Below, one piece after another: positions 22,148 to 33,700 of a stretch of 64,000 nt of DNA. Source of the DNA: Liolophura sinensis (Eukaryota > Mollusca > Polyplacophora > Chitonida > Chitonidae); contig NC_088301.1 of assembly GCF_032854445.1 (NCBI RefSeq), forward strand, positions 29,994,402-30,058,401, read 5' to 3'. A model generated the notes under the pieces. The model saw nothing but the letters and a program-made list of their open reading frames with translations, searched no databases and was not told where the DNA came from. Position numbers and translations under genes: made by a program. The stretch's first letter is position 1, and every line of letters begins with the position of its first letter.

Positions 22148-23155
22148 TCAGTATCTGTTGTGACCACCACGGGCACGAATAACAGTTCTGACACGCCTTG
22201 TCATGGACTGGATGAGACGCTGGATAGAGGCCTGGGGAATGTTCTGCCACTCCTCCTGCAAACATGCAACTTGCTCTTGAAGCGTTTGGGGTTGAGGTTG
22301 ACGTTGGCGTAGACATCGGTCAAGTTCATCCCACAGATGCTCAATTGGGTTAAGATCCGGGGAACGGGACGGCCAGGGTAGCACATTTACATTGTTTTCG
22401 GCGAGGAAGTCCCTTGTGACACGTGCCGTGTGCGGTCTGGCGTTGTCCTGCTGGAACAACTCCCGCTGAACGTCAATGACAGGTAAGAGGTGTGGCTGCA
22501 GGATGGTGTCTCGGTAGCGTACGGCCGTAAGATTTCCCTGAACGTGGACAAGCTTTGTACGACCTGTATACGATATTGCTGCCCACATCATCACACTCCC
22601 TCCACCAAATCTGTCCACTTGGCGTACGCAGTTAGGGGCATAACGTTCGTGAGCACGTCTGTAAACCCGGTTTCTACCATCACGTCTCTGCAATAGGAAT
22701 CTGGACTCATCACTGAACCAAATGCGTCGCCAGTTGCGTAGATTCCATGCAGTCACGTTGTTACACCATCGGAGGCGATTTGCGCGATGGTGATGACGCA
22801 GCACGATCCCAACATAGGCCCTCCTGGCTCTCAGTCCATGTTCCCTCAGCCTGTTCCGCACTGTCTGACCTGATATTCTCCTCAGTCCCGGTATGCTGGC
22901 TGCTGTGCTTTCAGCTGTAGCACAACGGTCACGCAAATGGAGGACCCTTATGTAGCGATCTTGGGCTGCTGTAGTGACACGTGGTCGACTTGAACGCCGA
23001 CGGTCATTTGTTGTCCCAGTATTGTTGTAGCGGGCAGCAAGCCGTGAAATCGTGCTCTGGCTGACGTGTAGACGCCTAGAAATGGACGATTGGGACTCTC
23101 CAGCTTTAAGTCTTCCAATGGCAATATTTCTTGTGACAGTGTCAAGACGTGGCAC
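22148..23155 (-). CDS. Tc1-like transposase, DD34E, intact
   Basis: 335 residues, the usual size for Tc1 transposases. Residues about 1-60 form the first helix-turn-helix (QSSISRRLHVSQSTISRL). A basic SSRPR segment and a second HTH (GQTVRNRLREHGL) follow, together the bipartite paired-like domain that binds the inverted repeats. The catalytic triad is complete: D in WFSDESRF, D in FQQDNARPHTA, and E in SPDLNPIEHLWDEL, with exactly 34 residues between the second D and the E. The enzyme cuts and pastes the element into TA sites. No frameshift or stop is present. Closest in style to Tcb2-like transposases annotated in many invertebrates. Confidence 0.95.
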   Translation of the reverse strand: MPRLDTVTRNIAIGRLKAGESQSSISRRLHVSQSTISRLAARYNNTGTTNDRRRSSRPRVTTAAQDRYIRVLHLRDRCATAESTAASIPGLRRISGQTVRNRLREHGLRARRAYVGIVLRHHHRANRLRWCNNVTAWNLRNWRRIWFSDESRFLLQRRDGRNRVYRRAHERYAPNCVRQVDRFGGGSVMMWAAISYTGRTKLVHVQGNLTAVRYRDTILQPHLLPVIDVQRELFQQDNARPHTARVTRDFLAENNVNVLPWPSRSPDLNPIEHLWDELDRCLRQRQPQPQTLQEQVACLQEEWQNIPQASIQRLIQSMTRRVRTVIRARGGHNRY

Positions 23156-23459
23156 GTTGAATCAGCTTGAAAACACCACTTGAAAGACGCCGATTTCCGG
23201 CCCGAAGTTGCGGTTTTATAGTCACACACTGCATGCTTTCCATGCGTAAGTTCGGCGTGTAAGACTGCACGTGATGCAGTGTGGTGATGTATTTTTTACT
23301 TCTTCCAAAAACGGCCTCCAAACTCAACATTTTCAACCAAGAAATGTTTTGAGGAATAAAATGTGTGCTAACTGTGACTATTAACAATATTAAAACACAT
23401 TTTGCTCATGAAATGAAGACAAAATGTATTTATTTCATTTCAAAATAAAACAAAACACC

Positions 23460-23484
23460 TATGCGTTTCTTTTTTTGGATAGTA
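23460..23484. repeat. Tc1 terminal inverted repeat, right
   Basis: 25 bp, perfect inverted match to 21952-21976, followed by TA. Confidence 0.93.
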
Positions 23485-24330
23485 TAATAGAAAAGTGTTG
23501 TTACGCACCCCAACATTGTTCTCCAATGAGTATACATTACCATAAATGTGTTAATAGTTTATTGGGTAGGTTTGATAAATTGAACAGCCCCGTTCAGGGG
23601 TGTGCTTCTTCTTCTGTATGTTAGATGTTAGAGTACTCCCACCTGTAGACGTGTCTTTGTGATCATCATTCCATTGTATGTTACACTGACCACGATAAAG
23701 AGATGCTAATAGATGCTCGACTGTGACACTCAACCCAGTTTACAGTTTTCCTTGCCAGGGCTGGACGAACTGGTAATGATGGTGCCATTTCTGGTGGTGG
23801 ACGATAAACAAATGAAGAAGCCATTCATCGGTTATAACATCATTCAAGAACACGTTAAGAGATTGGCATTCTACCCACCAGAAATCCACAGTTAGCGTTT
23901 CCTGACCTCCCAAATAGGAAAGTGAACGCTCTAGAATCATTTTTCCATGATGCGGACAACCAGGATTTTGGTGTTATCATTACGGGGTAGAGAAGACTAA
24001 AAGTTCCTAAGAAATCCTGTGTGAAAGTACGTTGCTGGTTACGGTATGACAGGGATGTGGAGGGGAAGTTAGCTGCTTTTGAACCTGACCTAGAAGCAGC
24101 ACGGCCAGAGGGAGAAAATGTGCCGGAGACATTAGTGGAATTACCGTCGTGTTCAAGCCATTGAGTTGAAGTTGTGGTAACAAACAACAGTCAGCATGAC
24201 GTCGAACTACCGGGAAGAACGGTCCTTGGTAATTTGCAGCCCGTTAATGCTGTTTTCCCACTACGGAGACGACAATCTGATCTAGGTGAAAGTAATCAAC
24301 CAGGCCGTACCGTCAAAGTTGCAAATGTAT

Positions 24331-24850
24331 CAACAGAGTTTATGGGGCCCTCCCGTAAGTCTCGGCGAGAAGGTATTGACTTCAACAAAACAGTCTGCCA
24401 TCAGACAAATGTATCAGCAGAGTTTATGGGACCCTCCCGTAAGTCTCGGCGAGAAGGTATTGACTTCAACACAGCAGTCTGCCATCAGACAAATGTTGAG
24501 GCAGAGTTTATGGGGCCCTCCTGTAAGTCTCGGCGAGAAGGTATTGACTTCAACACAACAGTCTGCCATCAGACAAATGTTGAGGCAGAGTTTATGGGGC
24601 CCTCCCGTAAGTCTCGGCGAGAAGGTATTGACTTCAAGACAACAGTCTGCCATCAGACAAATGTTGAGGTAAAGTTTATGGGGCCCTCCCGTAAGTCTCG
24701 GCGAGAAGGTATTGACTTCAACACAACAGTCTGCCATCAGACAAATGTTGAGGCAGAGTTTATGGGACCCTCCCGTAAGTCTCGGCGAGAAGGTATTGAC
24801 TTCAACACAGCAGTCTGCCATCAGACAAATGTTGAGGCAGAAATGTGCGG
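24331..24850 (+). repeat. 84-bp (28-codon) in-frame repeat inside Gypsy pol
   Basis: Six and a fraction copies start at 24331, 24415, 24499, 24583, 24667, 24751 and 24835. In the pol frame each unit encodes the segment from QSLWDPPVSLGEKVL to AIRQMLR, which occurs once just before the RT in related elements. After the last unit the frame continues normally (KCAAFSRDDSDNGC). One unit has a TAA at about 24670; the others are open. Two other frames are also open across the array and are artefacts. Confidence 0.85.
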
Positions 24851-25189
24851 CATTCTCAAGAGATGACTCAGACAATGGTTGTGCGCCTAAGATAACAATG
24901 CACATTAAATTGACTGATAATACACCAGAAAAACTATATTTCGATTCCAAGACCTTTGTACAAGGAAGTCAAAGAGTACTTGTCGGACCTAATGCAAAAA
25001 GGGTGGATGACGAAGTCAACATCCAACTACTCTTCCCCAGTGGTTTGGGTAAGAAAAAAAAGATGGCAGTCTCTGACTGTGCATTGATCACCGTGAGCTA
25101 AACCGCAAAACACTTCGCCAGAGACAATCACTTCCTCGAATCCAAGATGTTCTTAATCAAGGGAAAGCATATTCTCTGGGGCTTTGTGG

Positions 25190-25906
25190 GATTTGTGGTA
25201 GAATCAAGTAAACCATTAACAGCTTTCATCTCGCCTTGGGGGCTTTATCAGTGGCGGAGAATTCCGTTCTGCTTAACAAACGCGCCCGCTGTCTTTCAAC
25301 GTTACATGGATGATTTTTGGTAGACATTAGGGATGAGATGTGTGTTCTTTACATGGATGATGCCTTGGCCTACAGCAAGTCCTTTGAAGAACATCTTTAG
25401 GATGTGGAATGTGTTTTAGATAAACTCATCGGTGCTGTTGTGAAATTAAAGCCAAGCAAATGTGATCTGTTCCGCCGGGAAGTGCGATATCTCTGGAACA
25501 TTATGTCAAGTGAAGGGTACAGAATTGACCCTAAGGACAAACAGGCTGTTCTTGCTCTGAGTGAAAAGACACCAGAAACAGTCGGCGGTGTGCGGAAACT
25601 ATTTGGGCTCTTAGACTACTTCAGACGATACATTGTCGTCTTCTACAGGAAGGCTAAAGTTTGTATGATCTTCTCAAGATCCCTAAGAAGAACACTTCTC
25701 CGAAAAGGATCGGGCAAAGAAGCAGTGGCCAGAGACCATCACAACACACGGTAACATGGACTAGTCAAAATCAAAAGGCTTTGAACAGTTTACTGGATAC
25801 TTTAGCAACATCAGGAGTCATTGCTTACCCGGATTACTCTAAACCGTACGTTCTGCACACAGATGCTAAAGCGGCATACGGTCCTACCAGATGGGAATGT
25901 TCGTAG
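25190..25906 (+). pseudogene. Gypsy RT / RNase H remains
   Basis: The RT blocks PWGLYQWRRIPFCLTNAP (about 25238-25291), KLKPSKCDLF (about 25444), an equivalent of the 'ridP.d..Av' block (about 25519-25545) and a GLLDYFRRYI block (about 25607) are recognisable. The catalytic YxDD region (about 25350) lies in a shifted frame, and stops occur near 25321 and 25398. RNase H starts with the aspartate of LHTDAK. Non-functional. Confidence 0.8.
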
Positions 25907-26100
25907 CCAACATGTGCTTCCCCCAATGCTACTGTGACAAAATTTTCAAAGAGCTTCATGAAGAAGTTTGGGTGTTGAGAGAGGAGATCTAGTCAGACAG
26001 GGATTTTATTGGCCAAGCATGAAGCGCGATATTCATCACTACATGAGCAAAAGGTGTAGCTGCATCAAAAGTAAAGCCCCAAACGTTTTTCATGTAGCCC

Positions 26101-26823
26101 ATGGTCAGCTATGCTCCATTTGAGTTCATCTCAGTTGATTTTGTTCATTTAGAGAAGTGCAGTGGAGGGTATGAATATACCCTTGTGATCATGGGTCATT
26201 TTACACAATACGCCCAGGTCTATGCTACCAGAAATAAATCGGCTAAGACAGTAGCAGAGAAGATATTTAATGACTTTATTTTGAGGTTCGGGTTACCAGG
26301 AAAGATACATCACGACCAGGGAACTGAATCTGAGAATAGTTGTTTAAGGAGCTGGAGCGACTCCGCCAAGTGATCTCGCACGACATCCTACCATCCTCAA
26401 AGCAACGGACAGCTCGAACAATTCAGGCAGACGCTATTAGGGATGGTGCGGACTTTCGGCGTTAATGAAAAAAGGGACTGGAAATGCCACTTAAACAAAG
26501 TGACCCATGCCTATAATTGCACAAAACATGATGTTACGGGATTCTCGCCTTTCTTTCTGCTCTTTGGACGATCACCCCGTTTGCCAGTGGAATTAGTTTT
26601 CGGACTGGACAGTATCAGTCGTGTGGTTGGTCATACTGAGTATGCCAATCAGTGGCAGGAACGCATGAAAAAGGTGCAGCGATTAGTGCAGAACAGAGGA
26701 AATCAAGCATCGGTTAGATCCAAGGCAGGATATAACAAGAGAGCAGGGACATCCATACTCAAACCGCGTCCTCATACGGAACCTGTCCGAAAGTGGAGGC
26801 CGGGCAAACTCAGGCAACAATAG
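26101..26823 (+). pseudogene. Gypsy integrase core remains
   Basis: Two frames carry the integrase core. FISVDFVHLEK (first Asp) and HHDQGTESEN (second Asp) are in 26101-26373. After a stop and shift the 'NGQ.EQF' Glu region lies near 26405-26425, then HAYNCTKHDVTGFSPFFLLF in 26443-26823. The catalytic residues are visible but not in one frame. Confidence 0.8.
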
Positions 26824-27480
26824 GAGGATATTATACATATGGCGAAAGAACACCAAGGAAACTGATGGACCGGTGTATGTGGTTAAGCGTGAAAGTAGTG
26901 GAGGCAGGTTTTGAACCTTGCACAGGAATATGCTGCTACAATGCGACTGTTTGGAACCACTTTCCCCAGTCAAGGAAATCCCCAAACATCCCAGGCACCG
27001 AGCCCCACCCACTCCCCCTAAGCCATCTGATTCGTCAGACGAAAATAGTGACGATGAATGGTACATGTCCATTCCTCCGCGTCACCTAGAGTAGAAACCT
27101 GGTGAACTTAGACTAAATGCAAAAGTGTTTGTTCCTAAAACAGAACGAGCTAGTCCGATGCCTGTGCCTGAACCCCAGCTGAAGCCATAGCCAGGGAAGA
27201 GACCATTGCGCGAAAGAAGACCACCTCTTCATTTCACTTATTCTGACATGGGCCACCCGTCATATGTTCCTTTAGCAGTTCACCAAGTGTACAGACAGTT
27301 GCCTTCTTATCCACGTCATGCCAGCACTATGCCACTTTGGCTGTCACACCTAGTGGAGAGGTACCCGCTGGGAGGTATATGTGGACCATGTGAAGTAACA
27401 GAAATTAGACATTGTAACAGAGATTCTCTTTATTGCATGATACTCTAGAGTTTATATCTTGTAACGTCGGGACGACATTT

Positions 27481-27989
27481 TTGTACCCGGTGAGAATGTG
27501 ACTTACTGATATTTACGGTAATAATTTAGACTTGTATATTTAGAGTTGCCCCCCCCCCCCCCCCCCACCTTTTTTTTTATTTTTTTGATTATGCGAGAGA
27601 AATAATTCCAGAAATGTACTTTGTTTCATCAATTTATGGTAATGTTCTATTCTGTATAATTACCTGGAAACAGTTCAGATAATAAGAATATAAGAATATA
27701 TACCATGCAGGACCCGGCTGTTTCAATATAAGACTGGCCTTGTATTAAAAGATATAGTCATGAGGTAGACCCCTGATGAGAGACAGAGCGTGGTTGTATT
27801 AATCCTATATACTTCCCAAAAATTATCCGAAGCACCTTATCTGTCAGCAGTCACTGACTTCATTAAACTCATGCTCAGTTACAGGGAATTGTCGGGTCAT
27901 GAAAGTGGGTATGTATATGGACAATTATATTTACCTTAAACAACCAAAATGGTGTCCGATCAGGAGCTAGTCGCACATTTGGCTTTTTC
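27481..27989. other. No gene; poly-C tract
   Basis: Contains a run of about 19 C at 27549-27567 followed by T-rich sequence, at the position where the 3' end of the Gypsy relic is expected. Otherwise nothing recognised. Confidence 0.4.
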
Positions 27990-28410
27990 AAAAAAATATC
28001 GGCTTAAAACAGTGGTTGTCTGCCATGATGGAAGAAATATCGGCTTAAAACAGTGGTTGTCTGCCATGATGGAAGAAACATCGGCTTGAAACAGTGGTTT
28101 TCTGTCATGATGGAAGAAACATGGGCTTAAAACAGTGGTTGTCTGCCATGATGGAAGAAACATCGGCTTAAAAAAGTGGTTGTCTGTCATGACGGAAGAA
28201 ATATCGGCTTAAAACAGTGGTTGTCTGTCATGACGAAAGAAACATCGGCTTAAAACAGTGGTTGTCTGTCATGATGGAAGAAACATCGGATTAAAACAGT
28301 GGTTGTCTGCCATGATGGAAGAAACATCGGATTAAAACAGTGGTTGTCTGCCATGATGGAAGAAACATCGGCTTAAAATAGTGGTTTTCTGCCATGATGG
28401 AAGAAAAGGC
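27990..28410. repeat. 41-bp minisatellite
   Basis: About ten units of 41 bp with 'cggcttaaaacagtggttgt' and 'catgatggaagaaa'. Short minus frames across it are artefacts. Confidence 0.9.
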
Positions 28411-29289
28411 TGAATGGGATCGATCCTCAGTAACAAATGTTTGCTTTTTTGGACCATGTCCTGGGCATGTGCTGTAGTTGTTGAGAGTTATAGACATTTT
28501 TTATGTGTAACATGCAAAATATGACTGTCTAGTCGGAAATATAAAGCACAGATATATTTATAGGACTAGGTTTTTGCGTAAAACAGCTACAGAGATAGAG
28601 CTACGTCGGCCAACAGATCTGCACATTTTTCTGACAAATCATGTCAAATTCAGACGAAAAAAAAACATTAATATTTTTGCACCAACGAGGTGATGCAAAA
28701 ATTAAAAAGGTAATGGGGTTCATGGTGTGTAGGCTATACAGTGAAAAGATAACACTTAACATGATTGATGTATAGGAGAAAAATAAATCAGGGGCTATCT
28801 TTTATTTCACAGAATATAACGTAGCAACGCATGAATGCAAAACTTCAATACATCCTGTTAGGGAGATACCCCCACCCCTAACATTTTGACTTTCTAAGGA
28901 ACAATACACTAAGTTAAGAATTTACGGTGTTTAATATGCCGATGGAATATCCCCTCGTGTTACTGTGCTCTAAAGATGTGCAAACCCTAAGCTCAATTAA
29001 TGCAGTACTTTTTGAGATGCCACTCCTAACATTTTGTTTAACATTAAGTTTAATACACAATGCACTAACTAAGTGAGGAATTAAGTATCTTATTGTATTT
29101 AATATGTACACAACGAATCAACGATGGAATATTACCCCTCGTGTAATAGATGTCAATGGCTTTTAAGCCGTATTATTGGGGAAACAGAGCCCTCTCAATT
29201 CCGGCCTTTGTACCTGTCCTGGTCCGTTATTCCATTCTTTATGCCGGTCCCATTTCAAAACTTCTTCTTAGACCTCTTATATACGTGAA
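28411..29289. other. No feature recognised
   Basis: AT-rich single-copy sequence in the presumed first intron of gene A. Confidence 0.35.
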
Positions 29290-29812
29290 ATGGCGGAGCG
29301 TATTCGAATAAACAGCCAGTTAAGCCGTCACCAGACTTGGACATTTCACTAGTTACTATGTACAGTACGGCAGAACACAGCCCCAGTATTTACATACATA
29401 CACTTTAGCACATGAACAATCAATATGCCAGAACAATCAACATGCCAGAACAGCCAACATGTCAGAACAGCCAACATGTCAAACTTGAACTTGATCATGT
29501 TCCGGAAAAAGTTTAGTCACGTGACTCGACAAGGAATGCTTCCTGCAAAAACATAAGTTTTTCATTGCTTTTTGTTTTCTTTTTTATATATATTTCAAGC
29601 CTAAATTTAGATTTTGCTATGTGGAGGGTATTTAAAAAAAAACAGCCAATTAAGTCATCATTGAACCTTTACTTATTACTCAGTACAGTGCGGCACAACA
29701 CAGCCCCAGTATTTACACACGTACAGTTTTAGCACATGAACAGTCAATATGCCCGAACAATCAAAATGCCAGAACAATTAACATGCCAGAACAATCAACA
29801 TGTCAAACTTAC

Positions 29813-29870
29813 CGGCTTCTAGACACCACAAAGCTGCGATCACAACACAGATGAATCGTTGTGAAATCAT
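29813..29870 (-). CDS. Candidate first coding exon of receptor gene A (signal peptide), copy 1
   Basis: Starts with ATG at 29868-29870 and encodes MISQRFICVVIAALWCLEA plus one base of the next codon, then the donor 'gtaagt' (29807-29812). The sequence is a classic signal peptide: short polar start, hydrophobic core, small residue at the end. It ends in phase 1, as needed by EGF exon 1 at 19563. Joining it to gene A is inferred from strand, phase and domain logic. Confidence 0.65.
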
Positions 29871-30400
29871 ATTTCTAGGGATTCGTAGCAGGCTGAGTTC
29901 TGATTTCTGAGCTGTCAGCCTCGAACTGCGCAACATAACGTCACTTCGTTTGTAAATTATCAAGGTCCGGGTAAAGTTAGTCACACGTGACTCGACCAGG
30001 AAGTCATGGGTATATGCAGGATGCATGTGTGGCAATGCTTCAGCTTAAGTCATTTTTTTTGCTTTTTTATGTATTGTTCAGACCAAAACTTACATTCTAT
30101 GCGATGTAATCCAAGAGGACGATAAAGCACTGATGAGAGTATTACTGAAGTACAGAACGATGTGACAGAATTGACAGCCAGTTAAGCCGTTATCACACTA
30201 GGACCTTTACTTATTACTCAGCACAGTACGGCACAACACAGCCCCAGTATTTACACACGTATAGTTTAGCACATGAACAATCGACACGCCAAAACAATCA
30301 ACATACGAGAACAATCAACATGCCAGAACAATCAACACGCCAGAACAATCAACATGCCAGAACAATTAACATGCCAGAACAATCAACATGTCAAACTTAC

Positions 30401-30458
30401 CCGCTTCTAGACACCACAAAGCTGCGATCACAACACAGATGAATCGTTCTGAAATCAT
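30401..30458 (-). CDS. Candidate first coding exon of receptor gene A (signal peptide), copy 2
   Basis: Near-identical to 29813-29870 (Gln to Glu at residue 4 and a silent change at the end), same donor 'gtaagt' (30395-30400), same phase 1. It lies 588 bp upstream in transcription direction. It may be an alternative first exon with its own promoter, or the relic of a further receptor copy whose other exons were lost. Confidence 0.62.
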
Positions 30459-30660
30459 ATTTCTAGGGATTCGTAGCAGGCTGTGGGTTCTGATTTCTGA
30501 GTTGTCAGCGTCGAACAGCGCAAGATAATGTCACTTCGTTTGTAAATTATCAACGTCCGGGTAAAGTCTAGTCACGTGACTCAACCAGGAAATTATGGGT
30601 GGTTTCAGACGTGATAATGTTTCATTATTAAAAGTCATTTTTTCTTTTTGTTTTCTTTTT

Positions 30661-32229
30661 TTTATATATATGTTTCAGACCTAGATTTAGATTCTATGCT
30701 ATGTGATCCAAGAGGTAGATAAAGAACTGATGAGAACGATGTGACAGAATTTACTAAAATTGGGCGCTTTAGTCCCAGGCATATTACCGGTGCCTGTTTT
30801 AATTCAAGCCTACTAAGAGAAGAAATATCAAAACGATTCAACACTTATGCGTATGCGACGACTTTATTTATTTGTTTTTTGTTTTGTTTTGTTTTTTGTT
30901 TTTGTTTTTTGTATTTTATTATTATTATTTTATTACAGTCTACCTGAGATTAAGAGACCTGTAGAAAAGAGGAAAAGCTTGTTTAAATACGCTTGTTTTT
31001 CAAACACTTCACAGAAAAACTTTCGTTGGTCAGTGCGATTAAAGTAAGATTAGTCACTCTGTAGTGACTAAGATAACCTCGTCACGTTGTGTCATACTGA
31101 CGAATTTAAGCTTATATGCCACAATGTGATACGTTGTGTTGACTAAGGGTGAATTCAGGAGTTCATCATTTCGACTAACATATAATTATTCACCTAGTGT
31201 GACTAACATAATTTAACTGCAGTAGTCAACTTAACTCACGGAAAAGCAGATAACTTGCATTTTTCGTCCGGATAGATACGAACGTCTGGCTGTGGGGAAC
31301 TCGAAGGCAAACCAATGGGGACAAACTCTTTACTTTGGTTACCATGTGAAATATTTAATTATCATTATATGATAGTCTCAGTGGATTTCGCCACGATATG
31401 GTTTAAATACTGCTAATGTGGCGTTATAAACACCAATCATTCATTCATTCAATGAATGGATTCAGCTTTGGCGCCGGTATTGTAATTTTGTTTCTGTGCT
31501 GGTACCAATCTAATTAATAAAAGCAGATCGTATATGTATCGTTAGCGCTGACTACATTCTTACTCTCTTGCTATCAGCATGTAAAAGTATGAACACGGTA
31601 TTTGTTTTTAGTTCCATTGGCGTGGAAAATATATTCTGCCTATTGTTGGTTTGTCATTTTGAATACGGGTAGTACTGCATGTAGACCTATATACCAGTTG
31701 AACAGCAGTTTAGCGTGAATTTTCAGAATAGGTGAGTTAGCTGTGTGATTTTGAGTACAATGCTGGTTGATTTATCAGTTTAGTAGTTTGATTGTATGGA
31801 TTCACTAATCAATTCACTGATTGATCAACATAAATCTTTATATTATCAGTCATATATCAGAGTGTCTGGCTGTTCATAAATTCAGGGTAGATAATCAGAA
31901 TTTCTACTCACAAAGAGGGATTGGTTCTGCATTTTGTGGTGAAGGTAAAGGGTTAATCAGACGCAATCTGCTACCCAAGCAGTCATGTTTTTTTTATTCT
32001 GAATAGTCCACTGATCTAATGCTTCCATCTAAATTTAATTAATGTAAAAATCTCAACCGATCATTAAATTTCAGCGAACTCTTATACATTTTCGTTTCGA
32101 TTAACAACAACAACAAGCTGACGACTTTTCGACTGGGCTCATGGTTACGTTTGTGTAAAAGTATACTGATAAGTTATCGATGGGTTTTTCCGTCCTGTTT
32201 CTGACAACTGCAGCGTACGGTTAATTCTG
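30661..32229. other. Upstream region, no gene recognised
   Basis: Region 5' of the two signal-peptide exons. It holds T/G-rich low complexity at 30868-30935 and no recognisable coding domain. Confidence 0.35.
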
Positions 32230-33070
32230 ATGATAAACTGGATGTATTTACCAAACGAAAGCTGGCGAAAGTCTTTATCATCAGATCATACCAGTCTCAC
32301 TGAGGAAGCATCCAGCATTCTGAAAACATATCTACAAGACCACAGAAACACTGACGTACAAGTATTACCATCTTTTTCTGATTTGCAGACTGGTGAGTTT
32401 AGGGAGGGTCTGAGTGCATCACTTGACATTAATCATACAGCAGGAAGTGATGTGGGGAATATCAGTCAACAAGCCGAAAATTTTGATTTTCAGCGACATT
32501 TTGCTTGCTTTCTCCTTTTCGAAATCAGTGAAGGTTGACGGTTTATTATATGAATCTGGTTGCGCTGTAATCACTTCTTTTGATCACGATTACTATCAGT
32601 TTGTTAAGATAGAAAGCCGTTTTGTGATTGGTGGACCTGTTCACTTTTTGTTGATGTCATTGTACACTGAGGAGTTTCGTTCTCATCTCCATACTAGTGT
32701 CTCTGAAACAGATAGGTTTTGCCTTGAATCAACAGATGCGCTGCTTTCACATCACCAATTGGGTATTTACAGAACTGGTTGGATTATTTGTATACAAATA
32801 TCCTATATCCTGCATGCCAAGGTATTTATTAACCTAGATAATCCATGGGGAATGAGCTCTGCAAGTACATGTAATATATGTGTTATCAGTGAATTCAATT
32901 TCATGCACCAACAAACGTTTGTAAATGAAAGTCCATATAACTGTTTAAATGAACAAAATGCTTATGTAAATACTATTTTTCAGATTTTCCACTCCCTGCC
33001 AGACAAGGCAAAACTGTGTTTCATTGAGAGTGACTCAACAGCACCAACTGAAACACTGTCAGCAAACTGA
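32230..33070 (+). pseudogene. Unrecognised coding remnant in two overlapping frames
   Basis: A 102-codon frame (32230-32538) overlaps a 218-codon frame (32414-33070) that is offset by one. The longer one has mixed, protein-like composition (…VDGLLYESGCAVITSF, YQFVKIESRFVIGGPVHFLL, LLSHHQLGIY). This faintly recalls uncharacterised repeat-associated proteins of animals, but I cannot name a family. The frame change suggests decay or a hidden intron. It may be a transposon-derived gene. No neighbours help. Confidence 0.3.
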
Positions 33071-33414
33071 CAAGGCCAGCAATAATCCCGAATGTATCAG
33101 AGTGAAACTTGAGAATTCTCAAGCTGATGGCGACACAACAGACCCTGCAGTTAACTAAAGAATCAATGAATTCCAACATAGTGACACACTTTTCTAGCCA
33201 GTTCCAACTGGCCTGCAGTTCAGGTCAGAAACAGAGATCTTATTTTTCTCACAACCATTAAGTGGGTTTGTTATGAATATGACTTGTATAGAAAATATAC
33301 CTGCACCCTATATTTTAGTAATTGGTTATTAGGGTATAGTCCTTAAACATATTACCCCTAAATTTAATGTTTCCTGTTGATTTCCAGTAAATTATATTGC
33401 TTAAAATGTGCTTC

Positions 33415-33700
33415 AATGGGATGTAGGTCAGTGGGTAAGCTGTGCGACTCAATCCTAACCTTTAGTCTGACACACTAAAGTGCAGGTTCAAACCCGACAT
33501 GGAACTAGGAATTTGTAGATTCCCACATTTTCGCTATTTATAGGGCCTCAACAATAAGCTGTCAGTGGTGATTGTGTGGCCGTTTGTGTATTTAACTGAA
33601 GCTCGTTGAAAATAACTTGTCTTCCATCATTATAGTGTGCAAGGTAGCCTGTGTGTCACATATAATAAAGTTTGTAAGTTTGCATCTAAAGGTCAGTGGT
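33415..33700 (+). mobile_element. tRNA-like SINE of a second family (tentative)
   Basis: 'gtaggtcagtgggtaagc' fits a pol III A box and 'ggttcaaacccgac' a B box, about 55 bp apart, as in a tRNA with a variable loop. The acceptor-stem halves do not pair, so it is not a functional tRNA gene. An unrelated body and 'aataaagtttgtaag' follow, the layout of a SINE. Confidence 0.5.

Larger units (their letters stand above)
21952..23484 (-). mobile_element. Complete Tc1-like DNA transposon
   Basis: 1,533 bp bounded by perfect 25-bp terminal inverted repeats (starting TACTATCC; 21952-21976 and 23460-23484) and flanked by the TA dinucleotide at 21950-21951 and 23485-23486, the hallmark Tc1/mariner target duplication. 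It contains one uninterrupted 335-codon transposase on the minus strand. All visible parts needed for transposition are present. It lies in the presumed first intron of receptor gene A. Confidence 0.93.
23713..27480 (+). mobile_element. Ty3/Gypsy element relic (pol), plus strand
   Basis: In order on the plus strand: a protease-proximal segment (VPFLVVDD...IGYNIIQEH near 23780-23850), a linker (VVTNNSQHDVELPGRTVLGN at 24171-24230), an 84-bp array inside pol, RT, RNase H (KPYVLHTDAKAAYG near 25835-25880), the integrase core and a C-terminal remainder. Stops and shifts separate most pieces. Near 27465 'cgggacgacatttttgtaccc' resembles the 3' leader of such elements. No LTR pair could be identified. 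The domain order identifies the Gypsy superfamily; the clade is unknown. Confidence 0.85.
29290..30660. repeat. Tandem block carrying two copies of a signal-peptide exon
   Basis: A segment of about 590 bp beginning 'cagccagttaagccgt' occurs near 29318, 29640 and 30172. The latter two contain the signal-peptide exon, the 'cacttcgtttgtaaattatc' block upstream of it and a small 17-bp array ('gccagaacaatcaacat') downstream. The leftmost copy is truncated and lacks the exon. The upstream part of each unit is where a promoter of the minus-strand gene would lie. Confidence 0.85.

Noticed and set aside
24414-24950. 178-codon minus frame and 230-codon alternative plus frame
   Set aside because: Shadows of the 84-bp array; the pol frame is identified by its continuity with Gypsy motifs on both sides.
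33415-33490. Functional tRNA gene
   Set aside because: A and B boxes are good but the acceptor-stem halves do not pair.
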